A DNA stretch of 64,000 nt from DASUXA01 sp036378155 (GCA_036378155.1 DASUXA010000017.1:62001-126000); one strand, 5' to 3'. Shown: positions 16,923-26,284, counted from the first letter of the stretch. The notes: generated from the letters alone by a model not told the origin. Numbers and translations: made by a program.

Positions 16923-17983
16923 CTGTCCCGCACCGCCAGTCGCTGCCGCCGCACGAGGTGGGCAGACTCGGCCAGGCTGTCCTGGACGAGGTCGGTACCG
17001 TCGTGGTCGGCAAGCGCGAGACCCTCGAACTCGTGCTCGCCGGCATCCTGGCGGGTGGGCACGTCCTGCTGGAGGACCTGCCCGGACTGGGCAAGACCCT
17101 GACCGCGCGGTCGTTCGCGCAGGCGCTGGGTCTCGGATTCCGGCGGCTGCAGTTCACTCCCGACCTGCTGCCGGCGGACGTGACCGGCTCGTTCCTGTAC
17201 GACCAGCGCAACCACGACTTCACCTTCCGAGCCGGACCGATCTTCACGAATCTGCTGCTCGCCGACGAGATCAACCGGACGCCGCCGAAGACGCAGGCGG
17301 CGCTGCTCGAGGCGATGCAGGAAAAGCAGGTGTCGGTCGAGGGCACCACGTACCGGCTGGAAGCCCCGTTCCACGTGCTCGCCACCGCCAACCCGATCGA
17401 GTACGAGGGCACCTATCCGCTGCCCGAGGCGCAGCTGGACCGGTTCCTGCTGCGCGTGTCGTTCGGGTACCCCAGCCGCGAGGAGGAGTGGGACGTGCTG
17501 CGTCGCCGGGTCGACCGGCGCCGCGAGGAGGCGCAGCTGGCCCCGGTCGTGGACGCGGACACCCTGCTCGCGATGCAGGAAGCGCTGGAGGACGTGGCGG
17601 TCGAGGACTCGATCGGCCGGTACATGGTCGACCTCACCGCCGCCACCCGCGCCCACCCGTCGGTGCTGGTCGGCGCGTCCCCCCGCGGGTCGCTCGCGCT
17701 GCTGCTGCTCAGCCGGGCGCGGGCGGCTCTCGCGGGGCGGGACTTCGTGATCCCGGAGGACGTCAAGGAGGTCGCCGGCCCCGCCCTCGGTCACCGGATC
17801 ACGCTGCGACCGGAGATGTGGCTGCGCCGGGTCGACCCGGCGTCCGTGGTCGCCGAGGTACTCGCCGCCACCCCGGCGCCCGCCAGCGGCGCCCTGCCCA
17901 GCTACGGCGCGGTGCCCAGCCACGCCGGCGGGGAGCATGCGCTCGCCGATCCGTACCGGTACACCGCGCCGCCGCGAGGCTGA
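16919..17983 (+). CDS. MoxR family AAA+ ATPase
   Basis: MoxR ATPases act as chaperones for assembly or activation of protein complexes, commonly with von Willebrand domain or DUF58 partners. The 354-residue protein has Walker A EDLPGLGKT near residues 52-60, Walker B LLLADEINRTPPKTQ, sensor I VLATANPIEYEGTYPLPEAQ and an arginine finger region DRFLLRVSFGYPSREEE. GTG 16919 is in the GTGA overlap with the upstream membrane protein gene. Confidence 0.96.
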   Translation: MTVPHRQSLPPHEVGRLGQAVLDEVGTVVVGKRETLELVLAGILAGGHVLLEDLPGLGKTLTARSFAQALGLGFRRLQFTPDLLPADVTGSFLYDQRNHDFTFRAGPIFTNLLLADEINRTPPKTQAALLEAMQEKQVSVEGTTYRLEAPFHVLATANPIEYEGTYPLPEAQLDRFLLRVSFGYPSREEEWDVLRRRVDRRREEAQLAPVVDADTLLAMQEALEDVAVEDSIGRYMVDLTAATRAHPSVLVGASPRGSLALLLLSRARAALAGRDFVIPEDVKEVAGPALGHRITLRPEMWLRRVDPASVVAEVLAATPAPASGALPSYGAVPSHAGGEHALADPYRYTAPPRG

Positions 17984-17985
17984 CC

Positions 17986-19296
17986 GTGTCCGAGCCGGAG
18001 CAGCGATGGGTACCGACCCGCGCGCTGGGACGCGCCGTCCTGGTGTCCGGGCTGCTGATCGTCATCGCGGTACTGCTGGGGCGCGCCGACCTGGTGGTGC
18101 TCGCCGCGCCGTTCGTCCTCGGTACCGCCGTGTCGCTGCTGCGCCGCCCGGCTGACCCTCCTCGCGTGCGGATCGGCGTCGAGCGCTCGTCCCTCGCCGA
18201 GGGCGACGAGGTGTCCTCGGCGGTCGACGTCGCCAGCCCCGACCGCGCCGGGTACGACCTGGTCGTGTTGCGTGCCAGGGTGGCGAGCTGGCTGGCGCTT
18301 CGGCACGCCGACCGACCGTACGCGGTGGCGGTACCGCCCGGTTCCGACGCGCGGGTGCCGCTGGTCGGACCGGCGCTGCGCTGGGGTCGCCACCCGATCG
18401 GACCCGCGTCGGCGACGGCGTTCGCGTCGGACGCGTTGCTGGTCAGCGCCCCGGTCACCGGGTCGGCTGTGAAGATCACCGTGTACCCGAGGACCGAGCC
18501 GTTCGACGCGGACGACGCGATGCCTCGCGCCGCGGGTCTGGTCGGCGCGCACCGGTCCCGCCGGCTCGGCGAGGACGGGGAACTCGCCGGGGTACGCGTC
18601 TTCGCGCCCGGCGACCGGCTGCGCCGCGTCGACTGGCGGGTGTCGCTGCGCGAGCGCCAGTTGCACGTCGCGGCGACGTTCTCCGACCGCGACGCCGAGG
18701 TCGTCCTGCTGGTCGACGTGCTGTACGAGGCGGGACGATCCGGCGGTGTGCACGGCGAGCCGTCGGTGCTCGACACCACGGTCCGCGCCGCCGCCGGGAT
18801 CGCCGAGCACTACCTGGACCGGGGCGACCGGGTGGCGCTGCTGGAGTACGGGCTGCGCGCCCGCCGACTACGCCCGGCGACCGGGCGGCGGCAGTACCTC
18901 GCCGTGCTGGAATGGCTGCTGGACTGCGCGCCGACGGTCGGGGCGGGCGAGCCCTCGCCGTACGTGTTCGGCCCCCACCTGCTGTCCGGCAACGCGCTCG
19001 TGGTGGTCCTGTCGCCGCTGCTCGAGCCGCGTTCGGCGGCGATGGTCGCGAACCTCGCCCGGGCGGGGCGGTTCGTCGTCGCCGTGGACACCCTGCCGCC
19101 GGGCATCCGACTGCCCGGATGGGGACACTGGGGTGCGGTACCCGCCCGGCTGTGGCGGCTGGAACGGGACAACGTCCTCGGGCAACTGCGTGAGCACGGG
19201 GTACCGGTGGTGGCGTGGGCCGGGGCGGGCAGCCTCGACGCGGTGCTGCGGGACGTCGCCCGGATGGCGTCGGGTCCGAAGGCGGTACCGCGATGA
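17986..19296 (+). CDS. DUF58 domain-containing protein
   Basis: This 436-residue protein has two N-terminal membrane helices (about residues 12-45), a beta-rich domain and a DUF58 motif GVRVFAPGDRLRRVDWRVS, followed by a vWA-like VVLLVDVLYEAG stretch. DUF58 proteins partner MoxR ATPases. GTG 17986 lies 2 bp after the moxR stop. The 3' end overlaps the next gene by ATGA. Confidence 0.93.
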   Translation: MSEPEQRWVPTRALGRAVLVSGLLIVIAVLLGRADLVVLAAPFVLGTAVSLLRRPADPPRVRIGVERSSLAEGDEVSSAVDVASPDRAGYDLVVLRARVASWLALRHADRPYAVAVPPGSDARVPLVGPALRWGRHPIGPASATAFASDALLVSAPVTGSAVKITVYPRTEPFDADDAMPRAAGLVGAHRSRRLGEDGELAGVRVFAPGDRLRRVDWRVSLRERQLHVAATFSDRDAEVVLLVDVLYEAGRSGGVHGEPSVLDTTVRAAAGIAEHYLDRGDRVALLEYGLRARRLRPATGRRQYLAVLEWLLDCAPTVGAGEPSPYVFGPHLLSGNALVVVLSPLLEPRSAAMVANLARAGRFVVAVDTLPPGIRLPGWGHWGAVPARLWRLERDNVLGQLREHGVPVVAWAGAGSLDAVLRDVARMASGPKAVPR

Positions 19297-19874
19297 GCCG
19301 TCGAGCTGTGCGCAGCCGCAACCCGGTCGCCGAGTGGGTGCGCGACCTCGGGAACCGGACGCGCCGCACCTCGCCCGGTGTGGTGTCGGTCCGACTCGCC
19401 GTGGCGGTGTGCGCACTGGTCGGGTTGACGCTCGCCGCCCCCGACCTGGTGCTGTCCGGGCGGTACACGGGCTTCGCGGTCCTCCTCGCCCTGCTGCCCG
19501 CGCTCGCGCCGCGCGGACCGTGGACCACGCTGCTGATCGTGGTCGCGGCGCTGGCGTGGTACGTCACCTCGGTCGCCGTCGGCACGCCGGTCACCTACTG
19601 GCGGGTCGTCGCCCTCGCGGCGGCGCTGTACCTGACCCACACCTTCGCGGCGCTGTCCGCCGCGCTGCCGTACGACACCGTGGTCGACCCCTCGGTGTTG
19701 CTGCGCTGGTCCGCCCGCGCCGGTGTGGTGGTCGGCGGGACGGCGCTGGTCGGGGCGGTGATCGCCGTGGTACCGGCGGTGCTCGGCGCCCACCCGTCGC
19801 TCAGCGCAGCCCTGGGCGGCATCGCGGTCGGGGTCGTGGTACTGCTCACCCTGCTCGGTCTCGCCCGCCGCTAG
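19293..19874 (+). CDS. Polytopic membrane protein, last gene of the MoxR operon
   Basis: This 193-residue protein has about five hydrophobic segments and no recognised domain. It starts within the stop of the DUF58 gene, so its product probably belongs to the same complex. I cannot assign a function. No terminator-like hairpin was found in the 115 bp before the ndh gene. Confidence 0.82.
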   Translation: MSRRAVRSRNPVAEWVRDLGNRTRRTSPGVVSVRLAVAVCALVGLTLAAPDLVLSGRYTGFAVLLALLPALAPRGPWTTLLIVVAALAWYVTSVAVGTPVTYWRVVALAAALYLTHTFAALSAALPYDTVVDPSVLLRWSARAGVVVGGTALVGAVIAVVPAVLGAHPSLSAALGGIAVGVVVLLTLLGLARR

Positions 19875-19976
19875 CAGGGCTGCACCAGCAGGTACGGCAC
19901 GGGGTTGCGCGTTCGGCGCGGCGGTGGGGTGCCGGGGCTCACGGCGGCGACACGGTGCGCCGTCCGTGACGGTCGG

Positions 19977-19983
19977 TAATGAT
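19977..19983 (+). promoter_or_regulatory. Candidate -10 box (TAATGAT), leaderless start
   Basis: TAATGAT ends 6 bases before the GTG at 19990, with no ribosome site between. Confidence 0.4.
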
Positions 19984-19989
19984 GGACGT

Positions 19990-21360
19990 GTGAATCCGCA
20001 GCGCATCCTCATCGTGGGCGCCGGTCACGTCGGCCTGTACACCGCCCTGCGGCTCGGCAGGAAGATGCGGGGCCGTCGGTTCGAAGTGACCGTGGTCGAC
20101 CCGTCTCCCCACATGACCTACCAGCCGTTCCTTCCCGAGGTCGCGGCGGGCAACATCTCGCCCCGGCATTCCGTGGTGCCGCTGCGCCGCGAACTGCGGC
20201 ACGCTCGCGTGCTGTCCGGCGAGGTGACCCGGATCGACCACAGCCGCAGGTGCGCGATGGTCCAACCGATCGTCGGTCCGCCGCGCGAGGTGCGGTACGA
20301 CCAGATCCTCGTCGCGCCCGGCAGCGTGTCCCGCAGCCTGCCCATCCCGGGGCTGCGCGAGCAGGCGATCGGGTTCAAGAACGTGGGCGAGGCCATCTAC
20401 CTGCGCAACAAGGTGCTCGACCAGTTGGACGTGGCGGCGACCACCACCGACCCGGCGACCCGGCAGCGGGCGCTCACCTTCGTGTTCATCGGCGGCGGGT
20501 ACGCCGGTATCGAGGCGCTCGCCGAGATGGAGGACATGGCGCGCGACGCGCTGAAGTACTACGAGGAACTCAAGCCCGAGGACATGCGCTGGGTGCTGGT
20601 CGAGGCGACCAACCGCATCCTGCCCGAGGTCGATCCCGACATGGGCGCGTACACCGTGCGCCAACTGCTCAGGCGCGGGTTGGACATCCGGCTCGGCACC
20701 CGGCTGGAGTCGTGCGTCGACGGGCATGTGGTGCTCTCCGACGGCGACGCGTTCGACGCGGACACCATCGTGTGGACCGCGGGCGTCAAGGCGAACCCGA
20801 TGCTGGAGCGCACCGACCTGCCCCGCGACGAACGCGGGCGGCTCACCTGCCTGGCGACGCTGCAGGTGGTGGACGCCGACGGCAGGGTCGTCGAGGGCGC
20901 CTGGAGCGCCGGCGACTGCGCGCGGGTCCCCGACCTGACCAAGCCCCAACCGGCGTACTGCGCGCCGAGCGCCCAGCACGCGGTACGGCAGGCGCGGCAG
21001 GCAGCCGACAACATCGTGCGGGTGCTGCGCGGTCAGCGACCGGTGGAGTACAAGCACAAGTACGCCGGGTCGGTGGCGAGCCTCGGGCTGCACAAGGGCG
21101 TCGCCCAGGTGTACGGGATCAAGCTGAAGGGCTGGCCCGCCTGGTTCATGCACCGCACGTACCACATGAGCCGCATCCCCAGCCTGAACCGCAAGATCCG
21201 GGTGATCGTGGACTGGACGCTGGCGCTGTTCCTGCGGCGCGAGGTCGTCGCGCTCGCCGAACTGCACCAGCCTCGGGAAAGCTTCACCGAGGTCACCCCG
21301 TACGTCCCGCCGCGCGAAGAGCCCCGCAGGGCGCCGGTCGGCTCGGCGGTGCGCCGGTAA
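19990..21360 (+). CDS. ndh: Type II NADH dehydrogenase (FAD-dependent)
   Basis: NDH-2 passes electrons from NADH to menaquinone without proton pumping. The 456-residue protein has the N-terminal FAD-binding GAGHVGLYTALRLG, the NADH-binding FIGGGYAGIEALAEM, VWTAGVKANPM, GDCARVPDL and a C-terminal membrane-anchoring region (WFMHRTYHMSRIP and following) typical of actinobacterial NDH-2. The start is GTG at 19990, probably leaderless. A related possibility is another pyridine nucleotide-disulfide oxidoreductase, but the C-terminal segment favours NDH-2. Confidence 0.9.
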   Translation: MNPQRILIVGAGHVGLYTALRLGRKMRGRRFEVTVVDPSPHMTYQPFLPEVAAGNISPRHSVVPLRRELRHARVLSGEVTRIDHSRRCAMVQPIVGPPREVRYDQILVAPGSVSRSLPIPGLREQAIGFKNVGEAIYLRNKVLDQLDVAATTTDPATRQRALTFVFIGGGYAGIEALAEMEDMARDALKYYEELKPEDMRWVLVEATNRILPEVDPDMGAYTVRQLLRRGLDIRLGTRLESCVDGHVVLSDGDAFDADTIVWTAGVKANPMLERTDLPRDERGRLTCLATLQVVDADGRVVEGAWSAGDCARVPDLTKPQPAYCAPSAQHAVRQARQAADNIVRVLRGQRPVEYKHKYAGSVASLGLHKGVAQVYGIKLKGWPAWFMHRTYHMSRIPSLNRKIRVIVDWTLALFLRREVVALAELHQPRESFTEVTPYVPPREEPRRAPVGSAVRR

Positions 21361-21363
21361 CGG

Positions 21364-23190
21364 TCAGGTCGACACCCGCCACACCCACAGGTCGGCGACC
21401 CGCTCGCCGGGACCGATCAGCCGCTCGACCGCGACCCGGACCGCGTCGGCGTGCGGTCCGGGTACCAGCGCCAGACAGGAAGCGCGCCAGAACCGCAGGT
21501 CGGCGGCTGCCTGCGCGCGTTCGGCGGGGCCCAGTCGCGGTACCTGTCCGGTCCGCGCCACGTCCGCGAGCAGCCGCGAGGTGGGCTGCTGGTACGTGCC
21601 GACCGAGGCGCGACCGCCGGGCGCGTACGGGGCGATGAAGAACCCTTCCGGCATGGCGAACGCGTCGCTGGTCGCGGCAGCCCAACGCATGGTGTCCGGG
21701 TCGGTCGGCGTGGGCAGCGGTACCGGTACCAGCACGCCGCCCGGTCGCACACAGGTGCGCCAGTGCCCGCCCGTGATGAACGTCGGTACCGGCGGTCGGG
21801 ACGCGGTCGGCAGCGGCAGCGGCACGATCGGCACCAGGGCAACCGCCAGCGCGGCGGGTACCAGCGCGCGCACCCGACCGCCGAGCGCCCACGCCTGCTG
21901 CGCGGCGTACATCAGCAGGATCGCCATCAGCGGCACGGCGGCGAGCGCGAACCGGGACGGCAGCGCGCCGTCGACCACCGGCAGCCCGCGCAGCAACTGG
22001 TACGGCGCCGGAGCCGGCACCCGCGTTCCCGCGACGGTGACGTGCGGCCCCAGCGCCAGCCAGCACATGACCAACGCCGGTACCCCGCACACCACCGCGA
22101 CCGTCTGCCGGCGCAGCGCCACCGCCGCGCCGAGCACCGCGACGATCAGCGGCCAGCCGAAGAACGTGTTGAACTCCGCCGGTCCGGTGGTCAACGTGTC
22201 GCTTGCCGGACCGCCGGCCAGCGAGAACCGTGAGATCGCCGGGAAGCTCGCCAGGTCGGCGTAGAAGTACGCGGGGCTGAACGGCCCGTTCGGTACGTGC
22301 TGCGGACCGGCGAACTGCAACCACAGCGGGTACGCCAGCGCCACGACGGCGACCCCGGTCGCCAGCAGCAGACCCCCGGCGAAGCGCGGCAGCGCGGCGA
22401 ACGCCTCGGCGGGGCGGCGCGCGGCATAGCACACCGTCACCAGGGCGAGCGTCAACGCGGTCAGGAAGAGAACCTCCTCGCCCAGGAAGTACTGGGCGAC
22501 CACCAGCGCGCCGAGTCCGGCACCGGAGGCGACGACGGTACGTCGGTTGGCGGCGGTCGCCGGTTCCCGCGCCGCGCGGACCAGCGTCAGCACGCACCAG
22601 GCGATCGCCGGTACCAGCCACTGCGCGGTGATGTGCAGGTGGCTGTTGGTCTGCGACACCATGCCGGGGGCGAAGGCGCACAGGCCCGCCCCGGTCGCGG
22701 CGAGCGCCCGGCGCAGCCCAAGCGTCCGGGAGAAGAGCAGGTACCAGGCGATCCCGGTGAGCGCCAGGTTGCCGGTCGCGGTGAGCGCGAAGCTCACCGG
22801 CGCGCCGAACAGGACGGTCACCGGGGCGAGCAGCAGACCCGGCAGGATGAGTGAGGCGTTGCTGACCAGGTTGATCCCGTCCGGCATGTTGATCAGATGG
22901 GTCACCAGGGCGGTGTCGCCGTGCCACAGGCGCGGGCCGAGCGCCAGGAACCATTCGTCGAGCGCCTGGTCGGACAGGTTGTGCGCCAGACCGCGGCGGG
23001 ACGGCGACGCCCACAGCCCGTGCAACAGCCACACCGCGACCGCCCAGAAGCCGAGCACGACGAGCAGGTCCACCGGGTTCGGTCGGGGGCGGCGCGCACG
23101 CGTCGTCGATTCGACCGTCCGGTCGGTCGCCGCCGTATCGGAGCCCGGGACCGTCGCCTCGAGCTCCACGCTGCCACTCGGATCGCTCAC
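21364..23190 (-). CDS. Polytopic membrane protein, GT-C glycosyltransferase-like
   Basis: This 608-residue protein has a cytoplasmic N-terminus of about 40 residues, then roughly 11-12 hydrophobic segments and a soluble C-terminal domain. The first extracellular loop carries DQALDEWFLALGPRLW and NMPDGINLVSNAS, resembling the acidic first loop of GT-C (mannosyltransferase-like) enzymes. The substrate is unknown. GTG 23190 lies 7 bases after a TAGGGT box, so it is probably leaderless. It converges on ndh with a 3-bp gap. Confidence 0.75.
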   Translation of the reverse strand: MSDPSGSVELEATVPGSDTAATDRTVESTTRARRPRPNPVDLLVVLGFWAVAVWLLHGLWASPSRRGLAHNLSDQALDEWFLALGPRLWHGDTALVTHLINMPDGINLVSNASLILPGLLLAPVTVLFGAPVSFALTATGNLALTGIAWYLLFSRTLGLRRALAATGAGLCAFAPGMVSQTNSHLHITAQWLVPAIAWCVLTLVRAAREPATAANRRTVVASGAGLGALVVAQYFLGEEVLFLTALTLALVTVCYAARRPAEAFAALPRFAGGLLLATGVAVVALAYPLWLQFAGPQHVPNGPFSPAYFYADLASFPAISRFSLAGGPASDTLTTGPAEFNTFFGWPLIVAVLGAAVALRRQTVAVVCGVPALVMCWLALGPHVTVAGTRVPAPAPYQLLRGLPVVDGALPSRFALAAVPLMAILLMYAAQQAWALGGRVRALVPAALAVALVPIVPLPLPTASRPPVPTFITGGHWRTCVRPGGVLVPVPLPTPTDPDTMRWAAATSDAFAMPEGFFIAPYAPGGRASVGTYQQPTSRLLADVARTGQVPRLGPAERAQAAADLRFWRASCLALVPGPHADAVRVAVERLIGPGERVADLWVWRVST

Positions 23191-23197
23191 GCGGATG

Positions 23198-23203
23198 ACC
23201 CTA
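23198..23203 (-). promoter_or_regulatory. Candidate -10 box (TAGGGT), leaderless start
   Basis: On the minus strand TAGGGT ends 7 bases before the GTG at 23190. Confidence 0.45.
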
Positions 23204-23277
23204 GCCTCACCGTTTCGCTGGTGCGTGCGGTCATGGTGAGGACTACGGTGACGGCAACCGCGCCCATGTCGCGGCCC

Positions 23278-23358
23278 GCCCGGATGGTGGAATGGCAGAC
23301 ACAGCCGCCTTAAAAGCGGCGGCCGAAAGGCGTGCGGGTTCGAGTCCCGCTCCGGGCA
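23278..23358 (+). tRNA. tRNA-Leu (anticodon UAA), bldA-type
   Basis: The acceptor stem GCCCGGA (23278-23284) pairs with TCCGGGC before the discriminator A at 23358; CCA is not encoded. The anticodon loop is CTTAAAA with anticodon TAA at 23311-23313, and the T arm is GCGGG-TTCGAGT-CCCGC. A variable arm (GGCCGAAAGGC) marks it as class II Leu. This isoacceptor reads the rare UUA codon, like Streptomyces bldA. Ends were assigned by hand folding. Confidence 0.93.
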
Positions 23359-23426
23359 CCCTGAGGGGTTCGCGCTGTACCGCTACCCTTGAGGCAACAC
23401 ATGATCTCCTGCATGGGAGGCAGGCG

Positions 23427-24239
23427 GTGCAGAGTTCCAACCCGGTGCTCGGCCGGCTCCGCGACGCGGCGCGTCAGGAGCGGTACGGCATCTACCCGGC
23501 GCAGCAGCCCACGGGGTACGACCAGTACGGCTACCCGCAATCCCCGGTCGTGCAGCCGGCGGTCGCCCGGCCGATGACGATCGACGACGTGGTGACGCGT
23601 TCGGTCGCGCTGCTCCTCGTCACCGGCGTTTTCGCCGCTTTCTCCTGGATCTTCCTCACCGGCCCGATCACGGCGCTGGCGACGATCGGCTCGTCGATCG
23701 CCGGGCTCGTCCTGGTCCTGGTCATCTCCTTCAAGCGGATCACCAACCCGGCCGTGATCAGCGCGTACGCGGCGGTCGAGGGGATCCTGCTCGGCGTGGT
23801 CAGCCGGGTCTTCGAGGACGCCTACTCGGGCATCGTCATCCAGGCGGTGGTCGGCACCTTCGGGGTGTTCTTCGGCATGGCTGCGCTGTACAAGTTCCGG
23901 GTGCTGCGCGCCACCCCGAAGTTCGCCCGGTTCGTCCTCGGCGCGCTCATCGGCGTCGTCGCGCTCGGACTGGTCAACTGGGTGCTCGCGATGTTCGGGC
24001 ACAACCCCGGTCTGGTGTACTACGGCCCGGGGCAGAGCAGCGGCCTGGCGATCGTGTTCGCGATCGCCTGCATCGCGATCGGCGCGCTCACCTTCATCCT
24101 CGACTTCGACGCGATCGAGCAGGGCATCCGGTACGGGCTGCCGGAGAAGTACGCGTGGTACTGCGCGTTCGGCATCCTCGTCGGGCTGATCTACCTGTAC
24201 TGGTACATCCTGCGGCTGCTCGGCTACCTGCGCCGATGA
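23427..24239 (+). CDS. Bax inhibitor-1 / YccA family membrane protein
   Basis: This 270-residue protein has a Tyr/Gln/Pro-rich N-terminus (about 1-50) and seven predicted membrane helices, as in the actinobacterial Bax inhibitor-1 (YbhL/YccA-like, TMBIM) family. Typical segments are MTIDDVVTRSVALLLVTG, the acidic TFILDFDAIEQGIRYGLPEKY in pieces, and the final WYILRLLGYLRR. Members may conduct calcium or protons or modulate FtsH. GTG 23427 follows GGGAGG. The stop overlaps the next gene by ATGA. Confidence 0.92.
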   Translation: MQSSNPVLGRLRDAARQERYGIYPAQQPTGYDQYGYPQSPVVQPAVARPMTIDDVVTRSVALLLVTGVFAAFSWIFLTGPITALATIGSSIAGLVLVLVISFKRITNPAVISAYAAVEGILLGVVSRVFEDAYSGIVIQAVVGTFGVFFGMAALYKFRVLRATPKFARFVLGALIGVVALGLVNWVLAMFGHNPGLVYYGPGQSSGLAIVFAIACIAIGALTFILDFDAIEQGIRYGLPEKYAWYCAFGILVGLIYLYWYILRLLGYLRR

Positions 24240-24535
24240 CGTTGCTGCGAGCCGTCGACCGGCTCGTCGATCAGATAGCACACTGGACGCCGTCCCGATG
24301 GGCGGCGTCCAGTGCCGCACCCCGGGTGCACGCCCTCGTGCAACTACTCGCCGACCTGGACGCCGAGGTCGAGGGGCTGCCCCGGCGACCGGTACCGCGC
24401 CTGGACAACGACCTCGCCCTGCCGGACCAGTTGCGGGTGGTCGCGCACGACCTGGTCCGGGCGGGTGCGGACGAGGCGTTGCTGGCGTCCGCCGCCGCCG
24501 AGGTCGACGCGGTACGCCGAGCGGTGCTGCCCTGA
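24236..24535 (+). CDS. Small hypothetical protein
   Basis: A 99-residue helical protein begins in the ATGA overlap with the Bax inhibitor gene. It is rich in Leu, Asp and Arg, has no membrane segment, and contains LDNDLALPDQLRVVAHDLVRAG. I do not recognise a domain. Coupling to the membrane gene and the absence of a competing frame support it as a real gene. Confidence 0.7.
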   Translation: MTLLRAVDRLVDQIAHWTPSRWAASSAAPRVHALVQLLADLDAEVEGLPRRPVPRLDNDLALPDQLRVVAHDLVRAGADEALLASAAAEVDAVRRAVLP

Positions 24536-24538
24536 CCG

Positions 24539-25633
24539 TCAACCGGTCACGGTGACCGTGGTCGACCCCGGCACGGTGAAGTCAGCGGTGGCCCCCATGT
24601 CCCACCGCAGCGGCGTCGGTCCGAGCGGGGTACCGCTGGCGACCGCCAGGCGCATCGCGAACCGTACCGACCCGCCCGCCGGGATCTCTCCCGGCGAGCA
24701 GTTCAGCCGGTACGTCCCGGTGTTCCTCCACAGTTCCTGCTGGTACACCGGGCACGGGTCGAGCGGCACCGCCACCGGTCCCGAATTCACCAGCGTGACG
24801 ACGTAGTCCAGCGTCGCGCCACGCGCGACCGAGGCGGGCGCGACGACGTCGACGGACAGCGTCGCGAACCGTGGGCTGGGCGCGGCGGTCGGCTCGTCGA
24901 CCAGGGTGTACCACGCGCCGACCTGGAGCGGACACCACGTCTGCAGGGTCAGACCGGGGACCGGGTACTGCCGACCCGCCACGACCAGGGCGACGTCGCG
25001 GTACCGGTGGGGTTCGCCGAGCCCGCCGTAGCAGCCGTTACCGGTGACGATGTCGATCCGGGCGTCCTCGCCGGGCGCGATCGTCGCCGGGTACCGCTTG
25101 CCTGGTCCCCCGTCGAAGAAGGTGGAGCCGTACCCGGTCCGCAGCGTGGCGCGGGTACCGGTGCCGACGTCGGTGGCGATCAGGTCCACGAAACCGACCA
25201 GCGAACACGTCGACGACGACACATTGGTCAGCCGTACCACGTTCTGCACGTGCCCGCCGGCGGCGTTCGCCGGCTCCCCTTTCGCGGTTCGCGACAGGTC
25301 GGCGGCGGTACAGGGGCGCGCCGACTCGGCGCGCGCCCCGGACGGGGTCGACGTCGGGGCAGCCGGATCGACGGGTTCGTCGAGCCACGGAACCGCCGAC
25401 AGGGTCGGCGTCGCGCCCGGCTGTCCGCCGGGCGGGGCGGTGCCGCCGCCGCGCAGCAGTACCGGCGCCGTCGACACGATCGCCGCGACCGCCACGACCG
25501 ACGCGGCGACCGTCGCGGTTCGACGCCGACGCCGCCGGATCCCGGCGCGGACCCGTACCGTCGCATCCGGCCAGGGCGGCAGCGCGAGGTGGTCGTCGGT
25601 GAGCGCGTCGCGCAGACGCTCTTCCAGGTTCAT
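24539..25633 (-). CDS. DUF4232 membrane protein, partner of the sigma factor
   Basis: This 364-residue protein starts MNLEERLRDAL, has an Arg-rich stop-transfer sequence and one membrane helix (about residues 37-58), and an extracytoplasmic DUF4232 domain (CTAADLSR...VVRLTNVSSSTCSLVGF) plus a further beta-rich domain. Its start overlaps the stop of the upstream sigma gene by ATGA, so the two are coupled. Such single-pass proteins after SigE-family sigma factors may sense or anchor, but an anti-sigma domain with ZAS cysteines is not seen. Confidence 0.85.
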   Translation of the reverse strand: MNLEERLRDALTDDHLALPPWPDATVRVRAGIRRRRRRTATVAASVVAVAAIVSTAPVLLRGGGTAPPGGQPGATPTLSAVPWLDEPVDPAAPTSTPSGARAESARPCTAADLSRTAKGEPANAAGGHVQNVVRLTNVSSSTCSLVGFVDLIATDVGTGTRATLRTGYGSTFFDGGPGKRYPATIAPGEDARIDIVTGNGCYGGLGEPHRYRDVALVVAGRQYPVPGLTLQTWCPLQVGAWYTLVDEPTAAPSPRFATLSVDVVAPASVARGATLDYVVTLVNSGPVAVPLDPCPVYQQELWRNTGTYRLNCSPGEIPAGGSVRFAMRLAVASGTPLGPTPLRWDMGATADFTVPGSTTVTVTG

Positions 25634-26172
25634 CGCGTACCACCGTCCACGGCAGAAGGAGAGGGAGCCAGCGCGGCACGCAGTTTCGCCATGGCACGTG
25701 AGCCGTTGCTCTTCACCGTGCCCACCGAGCAGCCCAGCAGGTCGGCGATCTGCGCCTCGCTGAGGTCCTCGTAGTAGCGCAGCACGACCACGGCGCGCTG
25801 CTTGCGGGGCAGCGTGGCGAGCAGTTGCCACACCGCGTCGTCACGGCGTTCGCCGACCGGCGTGGGCTGCTCGGGCGGGCTGGCCACGAGCCGTTCCCGC
25901 CGCCGCCGGCGTACCCCGTTGACGTGCTGGTTGACGATGATCCGGCGCAGGTACCCCTCGGGGTCGTCGTGCCGGCGGATCCGCCGCCAATGCATCCCCG
26001 CCCGCTCCAGGGCATCCTGGACCAGGTCTTCGGCCAGGTACCGGTCGCCGCTCAGGACGTGCGCGAACCGCAGCAGGTCGGCATGCCTGTCACGCACGTA
26101 CTCGTCGAATGACGCCGGAGCGTCCCACAGCCTCACGACCCGAGGACAGTTCGCGCCAGGAAAAGGTTGCAT
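25630..26172 (-). CDS. SigE-family RNA polymerase sigma-70 factor
   Basis: This 180-residue group 4 sigma factor has region 2 (FDEYVRDRHADLLRFAHVLSGD, YLAEDLVQDALERA) in two visible parts and region 4 (LATLPRKQRAVVVLRYYEDLSEAQIA followed by LLGCSVGTVKSNGSRAMAKL). It would guide RNA polymerase to a small regulon. ATG 26172 gives a longer N-terminus; GTG 26136 is an equally possible start because neither has a clear ribosome site. It is coupled to the DUF4232 membrane protein. Confidence 0.92.
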   Translation of the reverse strand: MQPFPGANCPRVVRLWDAPASFDEYVRDRHADLLRFAHVLSGDRYLAEDLVQDALERAGMHWRRIRRHDDPEGYLRRIIVNQHVNGVRRRRRERLVASPPEQPTPVGERRDDAVWQLLATLPRKQRAVVVLRYYEDLSEAQIADLLGCSVGTVKSNGSRAMAKLRAALAPSPSAVDGGTR

Positions 26173-26284
26173 CGGCGCACCGGTCGGGTCGACGACAACG
26201 CCGCCCCGGCAAGTCGGGGCACGTCGCGCCGCCCGGTGTCAACCCCGGCCGGTACACCTCCGGGCGGCTGAGCCGTGCTCGACG

